From contig CASDXG010000079.1 in the NCBI GenBank assembly GCA_949285025.1, forward strand, positions 1 through 64,000: a stretch of 64,000 nucleotides of DNA, written 5' to 3'. Positions 8,983-17,227 of the stretch are shown here, piece by piece. The position numbers were made by a program, and so were the translations under genes. This DNA is from an uncultured Bacteroides sp. (lineage in GTDB: Bacteria; Bacteroidota; Bacteroidia; Bacteroidales; Bacteroidaceae). Numbering within the stretch: the first letter of the stretch is position 1; each line of letters begins with the position of its first letter. The notes beneath the pieces were generated by a model. That model was not told where the DNA came from, ran no database searches, and was given only the letters and a program-made list of their open reading frames with translations.

Positions 8983-10257
8983 ATGGCACAACCTTTGGCA
9001 GAAAGAATGCGTCCACATGTTTTAGATGACTATGTTGGTCAGAAACATTTGGTGGGTGAAGGATCGGTTTTACGTAAAATGATAGACGCAGGTCGCATAT
9101 CTTCATTTATATTGTGGGGCCCTCCGGGAGTAGGAAAAACTACTTTAGCGCAAATTATAGCTAATAAGCTGGAAGTGCCGTTTTATACTTTAAGTGCGGT
9201 TACTTCGGGGGTTAAAGAAGTACGTGACGTAATAGATAAAGCGCGGGGTAGTCGTTTCTTTTCACAGCAAAGCCCTATTTTGTTTATTGATGAGATACAT
9301 CGTTTCAGTAAGTCGCAGCAAGACTCTTTGCTGGGTGCGGTAGAAACGGGGGTTGTTACGCTTATCGGTGCGACAACTGAAAATCCTTCTTTTGAAGTTA
9401 TACGTCCGTTATTGTCGCGTTGTCAGCTTTATGTACTAAAGTCGTTGGATAAAGCAGATTTATTGGAACTGCTTCATCGGGCGATATCTTCCGATGCTTT
9501 GTTGAAAGAGAGACAGGTTGTGTTGAAAGAAACGGACGCCATTATTCGATATTCCGGAGGGGATGCTCGTAAGTTGCTTAATATTCTGGAATTGGTAGTG
9601 GAGGCAGACAATGAAACTCCTGTCGTTCTTACAGATGAGAAAGTGGTGGAACGTTTGCAACAAAATCCGTTGGCTTATGATAAGGATGGCGAAATGCATT
9701 ATGATATTATCTCGGCTTTTATTAAATCGATTCGCGGGAGTGACCCGGATGCTGCTTTGTATTGGCTTGCGCGTATGGTAGAAGGCGGAGAGGATCCGGC
9801 ATTTATTGCACGCCGTCTACTTATTTCTGCTGCAGAAGATATAGGATTGGCTAATCCGAATGCGCTGTTGTTGGCAAATGCGGCTTTCGATGCCGTGATG
9901 AAAATCGGCTGGCCGGAAGGAAGGATTCCTTTGGCGGAAGTGACCGTATATCTGGCAACAAGTCCGAAAAGTAACTCTGCGTATGAGGGGATTGCCAAGG
10001 CTTTGTCGGTGGTTGGTGAAACAGGAAATCTTCCGGTTCCTCTGCATTTGCGGAATGCACCGACTAAGTTGATGAGGGATTTAGGTTATGGAAAAGATTA
10101 TAAATATGCGCATGATTATAAAGGTCACTTTGTGAATCAGCAGTTTCTTCCCGATGAAATTAAACAGAGGCGCTTATGGCATGCGCAGGAGAACCCTTCG
10201 GAGGATAAACTGAAGGAGCGTATGGTCCGCTTGTGGGGAGACCGATTTAAAGAATAG
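8983..10257 (+). CDS. rarA: Replication-associated recombination protein A (AAA+ ATPase)
   Basis: A RarA/MgsA/Mgs1-family clamp-loader-like ATPase that acts at stalled replication forks. Starts with MAQPLAERMRP and the VGQKHL box. Walker A GPPGVGKT is at residues 46-53, Walker B FIDEIH has the catalytic acids at D103-E104, and sensor 1 GATTENPSF follows. The C-terminal tetramerisation region includes SAAEDIGLANPNAL and ends with WGDRF. The length of 424 residues is normal. The hydroxyacid dehydrogenase gene begins 10 nt after its stop, so the two are probably co-transcribed. Confidence 0.95.
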   Translation: MAQPLAERMRPHVLDDYVGQKHLVGEGSVLRKMIDAGRISSFILWGPPGVGKTTLAQIIANKLEVPFYTLSAVTSGVKEVRDVIDKARGSRFFSQQSPILFIDEIHRFSKSQQDSLLGAVETGVVTLIGATTENPSFEVIRPLLSRCQLYVLKSLDKADLLELLHRAISSDALLKERQVVLKETDAIIRYSGGDARKLLNILELVVEADNETPVVLTDEKVVERLQQNPLAYDKDGEMHYDIISAFIKSIRGSDPDAALYWLARMVEGGEDPAFIARRLLISAAEDIGLANPNALLLANAAFDAVMKIGWPEGRIPLAEVTVYLATSPKSNSAYEGIAKALSVVGETGNLPVPLHLRNAPTKLMRDLGYGKDYKYAHDYKGHFVNQQFLPDEIKQRRLWHAQENPSEDKLKERMVRLWGDRFKE

Positions 10258-10266
10258 GAGGAACGA

Positions 10267-11229
10267 ATGAGAATCGTTGTATTAGATGGATTTACATTGA
10301 ATCCGGGAGATTTATCATGGAATGAACTTTTAAACTTTGGTGAATTGACGGTTTATGATCGAACAGCACCAGAAGATGTGCTTGAAAGGTCAAGGAATGC
10401 TGAAGTTTTATTGACTAACAAGACTGTAATCGACAGGAACGCGATTGATAATCTGCCGCTATTAAAGTATATAGGTGTATTAGCAACCGGTTATAATGTG
10501 GTAGATCTTTCTGCAGCGAAACAGCGGGGACTTGTTGTAACTAACGTGCCGGCTTACAGCACTGATTCTGTGGCTCAAATGGTTTTTGCTCATCTTTTGA
10601 ATATAACTCAGAGGGTAGGGCATTATTCCGATGAGGTGCGTTTCGGGAAATGGTGTGGTCAGTCGGACTTTTCATATTGGGATACATCGTTGATTGAACT
10701 GGCCGGTAAGAAGATAGGTATCGTAGGTTTCGGACATACCGGGCAGGCTACAGCAAGAATTGCAGGAAGTTTCGGTATGGAAGTCTACGTTTATACAAGT
10801 AAGCAGCAACGGGATTTGCCGGAAGGCGTCAGGAAGTGTGAACTGAATGATCTGTTTGCTCTTTGTGATGTGGTGAGTCTGCATTGCCCGTTGAATGCGG
10901 AAACAAAGGAGATGGTTAACGGTTCCCGTTTGTCTTTGATGAAGTCCGATGCAATACTTATCAATACGGGAAGAGGAGGACTTATCGATGAAAACGCGTT
11001 GGCAACGGCACTGAAAGAACATAAACTGCTGGCTGCCGGATTGGATGTTCTTTCTTCGGAACCACCGCAGCCGGATAATCCTTTGCTGAAGTTGACGAAC
11101 TGTTTTATAACGCCTCATATTGCGTGGGCTACAAGGGAGGCGCGTATTCGTCTGATGAAACAGGTAATTGAAAATTTAAAAGCTTATATTAACGGGAATC
11201 CAATTAATAATGTGTTGAAAAATGACTAA
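10267..11229 (+). CDS. D-2-hydroxyacid dehydrogenase (glycerate/hydroxypyruvate reductase type)
   Basis: NAD(P)-dependent oxidoreductase of the D-isomer 2-hydroxyacid dehydrogenase family, closest in pattern to HprA-type glycerate dehydrogenases. The Rossmann motif GIVGFGHTG begins at about residue 151. INTGRGGLID carries the active-site Arg, the EPP segment (LDVLSSEPP) the Glu, and TPHIAWAT the catalytic His-containing loop. An AGGAGG sits just before the ATG, unusually good for this phylum. It is 320 residues long. The last 8 nt overlap the next gene, which suggests translational coupling. The exact substrate cannot be read from sequence. Confidence 0.88.
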   Translation: MRIVVLDGFTLNPGDLSWNELLNFGELTVYDRTAPEDVLERSRNAEVLLTNKTVIDRNAIDNLPLLKYIGVLATGYNVVDLSAAKQRGLVVTNVPAYSTDSVAQMVFAHLLNITQRVGHYSDEVRFGKWCGQSDFSYWDTSLIELAGKKIGIVGFGHTGQATARIAGSFGMEVYVYTSKQQRDLPEGVRKCELNDLFALCDVVSLHCPLNAETKEMVNGSRLSLMKSDAILINTGRGGLIDENALATALKEHKLLAAGLDVLSSEPPQPDNPLLKLTNCFITPHIAWATREARIRLMKQVIENLKAYINGNPINNVLKND

Positions 11230-11689
11230 AGAAGAACGTATAGATAAAGCGGTCGCTTTTTTTAAGGAGGGATATAATTGTTCTCAATCTGTGGTTTTAG
11301 CGTATGCAGATATGTATGGCTTTACGCAAGAACAGGCATTGCACATGTCTGCGTCATTCGGCGGAGGCATCGGAAGAATGAGAGAGACTTGCGGGGCAGC
11401 CTGCGGCATGTTTTTATTGGCCGGGTTTGAAAAATGTGCCATCGACGGAAAAGATAGGGCAGGGAAGGCTGCAAATTATGCATTGGTTCAGCAACTTGCC
11501 GAGAAGTTTAAGGAAAAAACGGGGACATTGCGCTGCAGAGACTTGTTGGGATTATCTTCTAAAGAACCTATTGTGTCGATGCCGGAAGAACGGACTTCGC
11601 AGTATTATGCAAAACGTCCTTGTGTAAAAATGATAGAGTTGGCAGCCACTATTTGGGGGAATTATCTGGAAGATGAAAAAAAATTGTAA
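11222..11689 (+). CDS. C_GCAxxG_C_C family protein
   Basis: A 155-residue soluble protein with the cysteine pattern of the C_GCAxxG_C_C family: YNCSQ near residue 19, the core ETCGAACGMFLLAG near 55-69, and later CRDL and RPCVKM cysteines. These conserved cysteines suggest a redox or metal-binding role, but no reaction is established. The gene overlaps the dehydrogenase gene by 8 nt and probably forms a unit with rarA and the dehydrogenase. No signal peptide is seen. Confidence 0.8.
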   Translation: MTKEERIDKAVAFFKEGYNCSQSVVLAYADMYGFTQEQALHMSASFGGGIGRMRETCGAACGMFLLAGFEKCAIDGKDRAGKAANYALVQQLAEKFKEKTGTLRCRDLLGLSSKEPIVSMPEERTSQYYAKRPCVKMIELAATIWGNYLEDEKKL

Positions 11690-11836
11690 TAAATTATTGA
11701 CTTTTTATGGCGTGAACCAAACTTTTTTCCTTTTTCTGTTTTCTAATCTTTTTTTTTTTGATTACATTTGTGCGTGAAAAAGGTTGGATTATTTGTTGAG
11801 TTCAAATAAAATAACTGAGACTTAAATTTTAAAATT

Positions 11837-12037
11837 ATGTTGAAAGAAAAAGCAGGCGTTACCGCCGGAAAGATTTGGGAAGCCTTGAACGGAACAGAAG
11901 GAATGACCCAAAAACAAATTAAGAAGGCTACAAAAATTGTAGATAAAGATCTTTTCCTTGGCTTAGGTTGGTTACTTCGCGAGGATAAAGTAGAGACGAG
12001 CGAAGTAGAAGGAGAATTGTTTGTTAAACTGAAGTAA
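11837..12037 (+). CDS. Small winged helix-turn-helix protein (DUF2582 type)
   Basis: A 66-residue protein consisting of one winged-helix domain: AGKIWEALN, MTQKQIKKAT, then KDLFLGLGWLLREDKV as the recognition region and ELFVKL as the closing wing strand. The pattern is that of the DUF2582 winged-helix family common in Bacteroidales. DNA binding is inferred from the fold only. It is flanked by an AT-rich leader and a very strong terminator, so it is a single-gene unit. Confidence 0.78.
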   Translation: MLKEKAGVTAGKIWEALNGTEGMTQKQIKKATKIVDKDLFLGLGWLLREDKVETSEVEGELFVKLK

Positions 12038-12059
12038 GCAAGGATTTTCAAGTGTAAAA

Positions 12060-12102
12060 GGCAGTGTTGATGTGATTCGTTTCGCGTCAACACTGCCTTT
12101 TT
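12060..12102 (+). terminator. Strong bidirectional terminator
   Basis: GGCAGTGTTGA (12060-12070) and TCAACACTGCC (12087-12097) form an 11-bp stem followed by TTTTT. The opposite strand also ends in a T-run, so it can serve the convergent gene that stops at 12145. Confidence 0.88.
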
Positions 12103-12144
12103 GTGTGGGGTACCGGATTTAACCCGGCGTATTTTTGTGTGGAA

Positions 12145-13125
12145 TTATTTCTTGTATAATTGTTTGCGATACCTTTCAGGATTGAAAGGAATGAAAATAA
12201 CAATGTCGCAATTTACGGCTTTTCCGTTTTTTATGGCCGGTTCCCATTCCCTCATTCCTTTTACGATTCGGCAGGCTTCCTGATAGAATAACGGATGTGA
12301 GGCTGTACAGTTGAGAAAATGCATCGTTCCGGCACTGTCAATAAGGGCTAAACAGATTGCTTCTCCCCACGTGTCTGTTCGGAGAAGGCTGTCAGGGTAT
12401 TGTATTTGTTGCACGGCATGTTCCGTTAAGTTGTTACATTGTTTGAAACATGGCGGGGTGTCTGCTTTATTTTTATAGTATTCAGGAGTCAGGTTATACA
12501 GTCCCCTGCTTTTGTATTGCTTATGATATAGAGCATATTGTTCGGCATATCGCTTTATTTCCTGCGTTAAGTTGTTTAAATGTTTTATCTCCGGCAACTC
12601 GACGACGTCTTGTGCCATGGATATTGTATCGCATAATAAGGACAGGCGTTGCATGAGTGAAGAATCTTTTGGCGAATGTGTCACGCCGATTTTCAGATTG
12701 TTCCGTTCGTTGGGCGCGGAAAAATAATATCGTATTCCGTCTAATACGGTATTATCCTCTTCCGTAAAGTCTACATGTTTTAATGCCGTTTTTATCAACA
12801 CTTTCAGTGAACGGTAATATGTTGCTTCCAGTTCAATGCAGCAGAAGCCGGTCTTTCTTGTGTCTTGTCCGGTATACGGAATTGTACATGTCTTTAATAA
12901 ATATCGTCTGTTTTCATTCTCTAAGGAAAAAGCGGAAATGTGTCCCCAAGAAGGTGCTGCAATAAAGCGTATATCGAAAGGTTCGTTAAAATAAATTCCG
13001 ATGATGGAGTCGTAGAAAGCATAGCCATATTTCCCGGGATATTCAGGTTGCAGATGATCGTTTTGGGGGAATAGATGGGAAAAGAAGGCTGATAGGAATG
13101 ATAAAAGAAGCAGAACCCGTTTCAT
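12145..13125 (-). CDS. Secreted protein with a TonB C-terminal-like domain
   Basis: The ATG at 13125 gives 326 residues starting MKRVLLLLSFLSAFF, a clear signal peptide; an upstream TTG start at 13146 would spoil it. The middle (residues 25-230) is unlike anything I can name. The last 80 residues resemble the TonB C-terminal fold: IQYPDSLL, a strand pair around GEAICLALIDSAGTMHF, then a WEPAIKNGKAVNCDIVIFIPF ending. Such domains occur in many Bacteroidales periplasmic proteins that are not classical energy transducers. No transmembrane anchor beyond the signal peptide is present, so coupling to ExbBD is doubtful. Confidence 0.65.
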   Translation of the reverse strand: MKRVLLLLSFLSAFFSHLFPQNDHLQPEYPGKYGYAFYDSIIGIYFNEPFDIRFIAAPSWGHISAFSLENENRRYLLKTCTIPYTGQDTRKTGFCCIELEATYYRSLKVLIKTALKHVDFTEEDNTVLDGIRYYFSAPNERNNLKIGVTHSPKDSSLMQRLSLLCDTISMAQDVVELPEIKHLNNLTQEIKRYAEQYALYHKQYKSRGLYNLTPEYYKNKADTPPCFKQCNNLTEHAVQQIQYPDSLLRTDTWGEAICLALIDSAGTMHFLNCTASHPLFYQEACRIVKGMREWEPAIKNGKAVNCDIVIFIPFNPERYRKQLYKK

Positions 13126-13185
13126 GTTTTTTTCAATGTTTGGCAAAAAAATTTATTCTTTTTTCTCAAAGATATCCATTATATT

Positions 13186-13215
13186 TTGTTTTTACAAAAG
13201 AATTGTGTATATTTC
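13186..13215 (+). promoter_or_regulatory. Promoter for aqpZ
   Basis: TTG at 13186-13188, a 19-nt spacer, then TATATTTC at 13208-13215, one mismatch from TAnnTTTG. It would give a leader of about 60 nt. Confidence 0.5.
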
Positions 13216-13281
13216 GCAAAGTTGATTCCGCCAGAATGCTGAAATCAATAATGAGAGATCAATGTTTAAAAAAGGAATCAT

Positions 13282-13974
13282 ATGAGAAAGTATTTAGCAG
13301 AAATGATCGGGACAATGATTCTTGTCCTGATGGGATGTGGTAGCGCCGTCTTCGCCGGCAATGCAGCGGGCGAGGTAAGTGCCGGTGTAGGAACGCTGGG
13401 AGTTGCTTTGGCTTTCGGCTTGTCGGTCGTGGCAATGGCCTATACGATAGGCAATATCTCGGGATGTCATATTAATCCGGCTATAACTTTAGGCGTATGG
13501 CTTTCGGGGAAGATGACAAACCGTGATGCCGTTGGTTATATGATTTTCCAGATTATCGGTGCAATCATCGGTTCGCTGATATTGCTTTTACTGGTTTCTA
13601 CGGGCGGACATTCGGGACCGACAATGACCGGAGCCAATACGTTTGATCCGGGAGAAACAGTTCAGGCATTTATTGCCGAAGCGTTTTTTACGTTTATCTT
13701 TGTATTGGTTGTGTTGGGAAGTACCGATGAAAAACGCGGAGCCGGCAATTTTGCAGGTCTGGCCATCGGTTTGTCACTTGTACTGATTCATATCGTTTGC
13801 ATTCCCATAACGGGAACTTCTGTTAATCCTGCCCGCAGTATCGGTCCGGCCTTGATGGAAGGCGGACAAGCTCTTGCTCAACTTTGGTTATTTATAGTGG
13901 CTCCTTTTGTTGGCGCTGCTTTCAGCTCTTTGGTATGGCGTACCATAGGAGGAGGAAAAGTAAAAGATAAATAA
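13282..13974 (+). CDS. aqpZ: Aquaporin Z
   Basis: A six-helix MIP-family water channel of 230 residues in the inner membrane. The two pore NPA motifs are intact: HINPAIT (Asn65) and SVNPARS (Asn182). The Arg after the second NPA is present, and a His occurs in helix 5 (LVLIHIVCIPITGTS), the selectivity-filter pattern of water-selective aquaporins rather than glycerol facilitators. It has its own promoter and ends in a clean terminator, so it is a single-gene unit. Confidence 0.95.
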   Translation: MRKYLAEMIGTMILVLMGCGSAVFAGNAAGEVSAGVGTLGVALAFGLSVVAMAYTIGNISGCHINPAITLGVWLSGKMTNRDAVGYMIFQIIGAIIGSLILLLLVSTGGHSGPTMTGANTFDPGETVQAFIAEAFFTFIFVLVVLGSTDEKRGAGNFAGLAIGLSLVLIHIVCIPITGTSVNPARSIGPALMEGGQALAQLWLFIVAPFVGAAFSSLVWRTIGGGKVKDK

Positions 13975-14003
13975 AATAGTTTTTTAATAGTATATTAGTT
14001 TTT

Positions 14004-14043
14004 ACATCCCGTCTTTTCGTGAGAAACGTCGGGATGTTTTTTG
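14004..14043 (+). terminator. Terminator after aqpZ
   Basis: ACATCCCG (14004-14011) pairs with CGGGATGT (14030-14037), with inner TTTC/GAAA pairing, followed by a T-run. Confidence 0.85.
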
Positions 14044-14097
14044 TAAATCCGGCCGTATTCTTTTGGCTTTTTCCCGTATTTTTTCAGTGCTTTTCTC

Positions 14098-14105
14098 TAC
14101 TTTTG
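14098..14105 (+). promoter_or_regulatory. -7 box for mazG
   Basis: TACTTTTG is an exact TAnnTTTG match 19 nt before the mazG ATG. Confidence 0.55.
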
Positions 14106-14124
14106 CGAAAAAGAAAACAAAATT

Positions 14125-14913
14125 ATGAAACATACCAGACAAGAACAGATGGAGGCATTCGGGCGTTTGCTCGACATTCTTGACGAGCTTCGTGTGAAAT
14201 GCCCTTGGGATAGGAAACAAACAAATGAGAGTTTGCGTGCCAATACGATAGAAGAGGTATATGAACTGAGTGATGCTTTGATGAAAAGTGACGCAAAAAA
14301 CATTTGCAAGGAATTAGGCGATGTGTTGCTTCACGTTGTTTTTTATGCCAAAATAGGCAGTGAAACGGATGAATTTGACATAAAGGATGTATGTGACAAA
14401 CTATGTGATAAGTTGATATTCCGCCATCCTCATGTGTTTGGTGAGGTGAAAGCCTCTACCGCTGAGGCTGTTTCCGAGAATTGGGAACAGATAAAGCTGA
14501 AGGAAAAAGACGGGAATAAATCTGTATTGAGCGGGGTTCCCGATGCTTTGCCTGCGCTGATTAAAGCTTATCGCATTCAGGATAAAGCAAGAAATGTCGG
14601 CTTTGACTGGGAAGAGCGCGAGCAGGTTTGGACGAAGGTAAAAGAGGAAATTTCTGAATTTGAGAGTGAAGTGGCGTCGATGGATAAGGATAAAGCTGAA
14701 GCGGAGTTTGGAGATGTGATGTTTAGTCTGATAAATGCTGCACGTCTTTATAAGATTAATCCCGACAATGCATTGGAGCGTACAAACCAGAAGTTCATTC
14801 GCCGTTTCAATTATCTGGAGGAACATACCATAAAGCAAGGTCGGAATCTTTCGGATATGACATTGCCGGAAATGGATGCCATTTGGAACGAGGCGAAAGA
14901 AAAGGGGCTTTAA
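14125..14913 (+). CDS. mazG: Nucleoside triphosphate pyrophosphohydrolase
   Basis: All-alpha NTP pyrophosphatase that hydrolyses NTPs to NMP and pyrophosphate, a house-cleaning enzyme. At 262 residues it has two tandem MazG domains. The first has CPWDRKQT followed by the metal-binding pattern EEVYEL...KELGDVLLH. The second repeats it as KEEISEFE...EAEFGDVMFSLINAAR. The full MazG layout and length match E. coli MazG. The S37 peptidase gene begins 12 nt downstream, so the two are probably co-transcribed, though I see no functional link. Confidence 0.94.
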   Translation: MKHTRQEQMEAFGRLLDILDELRVKCPWDRKQTNESLRANTIEEVYELSDALMKSDAKNICKELGDVLLHVVFYAKIGSETDEFDIKDVCDKLCDKLIFRHPHVFGEVKASTAEAVSENWEQIKLKEKDGNKSVLSGVPDALPALIKAYRIQDKARNVGFDWEEREQVWTKVKEEISEFESEVASMDKDKAEAEFGDVMFSLINAARLYKINPDNALERTNQKFIRRFNYLEEHTIKQGRNLSDMTLPEMDAIWNEAKEKGL

Positions 14914-14925
14914 CGGGAGAAAAGA

Positions 14926-16263
14926 ATGATGGACAGCGGAAGATTCTCGCATGGCGTTTTATCGCATATCAGAGTCCTTTTTGCAATATTGTATTTGGGA
15001 TTACTTTCGGTTGCGGCACTGTCGGCGGTAAATGTTGGAGACGATATTTATAACCGTCTGGGGAAATTATCAGGCGTTACGAAAGTCGATTCATTGGAGA
15101 GTGTGGCTTATAGGCACAAATATCTGGTTTCTTTGAAGCAACCGCTGGATCTGCATCATCCGGAAGCCGGATATTTTGAGCAACGTATTATTGTTGCTCA
15201 TGTGGGAGAAGACCGTCCTACCGTACTTGTAACGGAAGGTTATGATGCCGATTATGCGTTGAATGCCAATTACAAAGAAGAACTTTCATTGCTGTTGCAG
15301 GCAAATTTGATTTTTGTGGAGCACCGTTTCTTTGGGGAATCAATGCCGGAATCATGTGATTGGTCGTACCTGACTGTTGAAAATTCAACGAATGATTTGC
15401 ATCGCATCTGTCGGCTTTTTGGAGAAATATATGTCGGGAAATGGATTTCTACCGGTATAAGTAAGGGAGGACAGGAAACTATATTTTACAGAACGTTCTA
15501 TCCGGATGATGTGGATGTCTCGGTTCCTTATGTAGCTCCTCTCAATCGGGCTTTGGAAGACGGAAGGCATGAACCGTTTATAGCGGGGAAAGTTTCAACC
15601 CGACGAAACCGTAAAGAAGTGAAAGACGCACAGCTTGAGTTGTTGAAACGCAAGGATAATTTAATGGGACCGTTCGAAGACTATTGTAAAAAGAGAGGAT
15701 ATATTTTCCGGATCCCGCTGCGTGAGGTGTATGATTATTGCGTACTTGAGTATGCATTCGCTTTCTGGCAATGGAAAATGTCTATGTCCGGCATCCCATT
15801 GAAAACAGATTCTGACGAAACATGGTTTGAACATTTGTTGAGTATTAGCGAGCCTGCCTACTTTTCAGTGCAGAGTCCTTACTTGGCTTTCAACGTTCAG
15901 GCTGCTAAGGAGATTGGATATTACGGGTACGATATCAGGCCGTTCCGGAAATATCTTGATATTGAAACGGCAGATGATTATTTGCGTAGGGTGATGCTTC
16001 CTGCAGAATTGTCAGAGTTGAAATTCGATTCTTCGTTGTATGAGCGGGTGGTGGATTTTCTGAAGAAAAGTGATTTTAAGATGATTTGTATATATGGAGA
16101 ATATGATCCATGGACGGCTTCCGGGCTGACATGGCTGAAGAATAAAAGACAAATACATGTTTATGTATTGCCCGAAGGTAATCATTCTACCCGAATAGCT
16201 TCGTTTGATAAGTTCACGCAAAATGAGATAAAAAATATTTTGTCTGCATGGTTGGATGAATAG
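14926..16263 (+). CDS. Secreted S37-family tripeptidyl aminopeptidase-like protein
   Basis: A 445-residue alpha/beta-hydrolase with an N-terminal signal peptide or anchor (hydrophobic residues about 15-34). It matches the PS-10/peptidase S37 pattern: VTEGYDADYA, VEHRFFGES, then GISKGG with the nucleophile at Ser179, YGEYDPW with Asp394, and GNHSTR with His420 as a plausible catalytic triad. S37 members remove tripeptides from N-termini; the substrate here is unknown. It is preceded by a GGGAG ribosome-binding site and followed by a hairpin terminator. Confidence 0.82.
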   Translation: MMDSGRFSHGVLSHIRVLFAILYLGLLSVAALSAVNVGDDIYNRLGKLSGVTKVDSLESVAYRHKYLVSLKQPLDLHHPEAGYFEQRIIVAHVGEDRPTVLVTEGYDADYALNANYKEELSLLLQANLIFVEHRFFGESMPESCDWSYLTVENSTNDLHRICRLFGEIYVGKWISTGISKGGQETIFYRTFYPDDVDVSVPYVAPLNRALEDGRHEPFIAGKVSTRRNRKEVKDAQLELLKRKDNLMGPFEDYCKKRGYIFRIPLREVYDYCVLEYAFAFWQWKMSMSGIPLKTDSDETWFEHLLSISEPAYFSVQSPYLAFNVQAAKEIGYYGYDIRPFRKYLDIETADDYLRRVMLPAELSELKFDSSLYERVVDFLKKSDFKMICIYGEYDPWTASGLTWLKNKRQIHVYVLPEGNHSTRIASFDKFTQNEIKNILSAWLDE

Positions 16264-16308
16264 TTGGAGATTTTCCGGGAAAAACTTTTGATAGCTTGGA
16301 AAAATAAA

Positions 16309-16341
16309 GAAGCGGCTCTTTCTCTAAAAAGCCGCTCTTGT
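16309..16341 (+). terminator. Bidirectional terminator
   Basis: AGCGGC (16311-16316) pairs with GCCGCT (16331-16336), with inner CTTT/AAAG pairing. It lies between the convergent S37 gene and the ECF-module gene ending at 16367 and can serve both. Confidence 0.7.
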
Positions 16342-16366
16342 TTTATGGTTATTGCCAACCCTTTTT

Positions 16367-16795
16367 TTAAGGTCGCCTATGTGGCTTTAATAATTCCCTG
16401 TGGAACATCATCTCTGCATCTTGCAATTCAAATATCTTCTTCGGAGAAAGAAATTCTTTGTATTTATAAAGGTATTCCAAGTCGAGCTTGTCTGATTCGA
16501 TACGGGCTTTGATGATATCTTCTACCACTTCGCTGTATTCCTTTTCGCTCAGCTTGTTTTCTTTTGCCCGTCTTATTTGTTGCCAGGCTTTTTTATTGCA
16601 TTCTCGTTTTTTTTCTTGCAATTCAAAGTATAAGGGAAAGAACTTTGCTGCTTCTTTTTGGGTTAATCCGGCTTTTTTAGTGATGAATTCTTCTTGTTTA
16701 GTGCGGAATTCATCTTTCGTAAGCCGGGGTCTTTGTGCCTGTGTGCTTATACATATTGCAAAGAGCAGTGTAATAATACAAGATATATTTCTCAT
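16367..16795 (-). CDS. Secreted helical protein of an ECF sigma module
   Basis: From the ATG at 16795 this is a 142-residue protein beginning MRNISCIITLLFAIC, a signal peptide ending near STQAQ. The rest is a charged alpha-helical protein (LTKDEFRTKQEEFITKKAGLTQKEAAKFFPLYFEL, given here in words as Lys/Glu-rich helices) with a pattern recalling Spy/CpxP-like periplasmic helical proteins. It is the last gene of a three-gene minus-strand set with an ECF sigma factor and a membrane protein. A role in envelope sensing is inferred from that context only. The upstream in-frame ATG at 16834 overlaps the preceding gene and lacks the signal peptide at its end. Confidence 0.62.
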   Translation of the reverse strand: MRNISCIITLLFAICISTQAQRPRLTKDEFRTKQEEFITKKAGLTQKEAAKFFPLYFELQEKKRECNKKAWQQIRRAKENKLSEKEYSEVVEDIIKARIESDKLDLEYLYKYKEFLSPKKIFELQDAEMMFHRELLKPHRRP

Positions 16796-16808
16796 TTGGT
16801 TATAGTGT

Positions 16809-17180
16809 TTAACGGTAAATGTTGAAATCTGCATCGCTCAGATATTGATATAACGTATAGTCATCCATCAGACTTTGATTGATAATCGGATCAATGTATT
16901 CATCGGGTAAATCCGAAGAGACATCAGTGTTTGTTGTATTTTGTGCAATATCTTTTTCATGAACAAGTACACGGATGCCAAACATTAATCCGCAAAACAT
17001 AGCAGCCATATAGAGCCATGGCTTGACACGCTCCCACATGGTGATCTTTCCGACAGCAGGATATTCTTTTTCCGGAAGCTGCTTCATCATATTCTCCGTA
17101 AAATTCTCGAAATATCCTTCGGGAACATTGAACGGATTTTTTCTTCCAAATTTTTCAAGTAATTCTTTTTCTTCCTTCAT
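16809..17180 (-). CDS. Single-pass membrane protein beside ECF sigma factor (putative anti-sigma)
   Basis: A 123-residue protein. The N-terminal cytoplasmic part has the motif NPFNVPEGYFENF near residue 15, often seen in Bacteroidales proteins encoded directly after ECF sigma factors. One transmembrane segment follows at about residues 53-70 (WLYMAAMFCGLMFGIRVLV), then an acidic C-terminal tail ending DADFNIYR. This size, topology and position suggest an anti-sigma factor, but it lacks a recognisable zinc (ZAS) motif. It lies 47 nt after the sigma gene. Confidence 0.65.
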   Translation of the reverse strand: MKEEKELLEKFGRKNPFNVPEGYFENFTENMMKQLPEKEYPAVGKITMWERVKPWLYMAAMFCGLMFGIRVLVHEKDIAQNTTNTDVSSDLPDEYIDPIINQSLMDDYTLYQYLSDADFNIYR

Positions 17181-17227
17181 AGCTGGTCGTTTTTCTTTAT
17201 TTTTAGATGTTTCTTTTTGGGAAAGGT

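Noticed and set aside
10672-11118. 148-codon minus-strand frame
   Set aside because: It is antisense to the hydroxyacid dehydrogenase and has low-complexity shadow composition.
14401-14952. 183-codon minus-strand frame
   Set aside because: It is antisense to mazG and shows no domain; mazG is well supported.
16264-16512. 82-codon plus-strand frame after the S37 gene
   Set aside because: It begins with TTG/ATG-less sequence inside a terminator and runs over the coding strand of the secreted helical protein.
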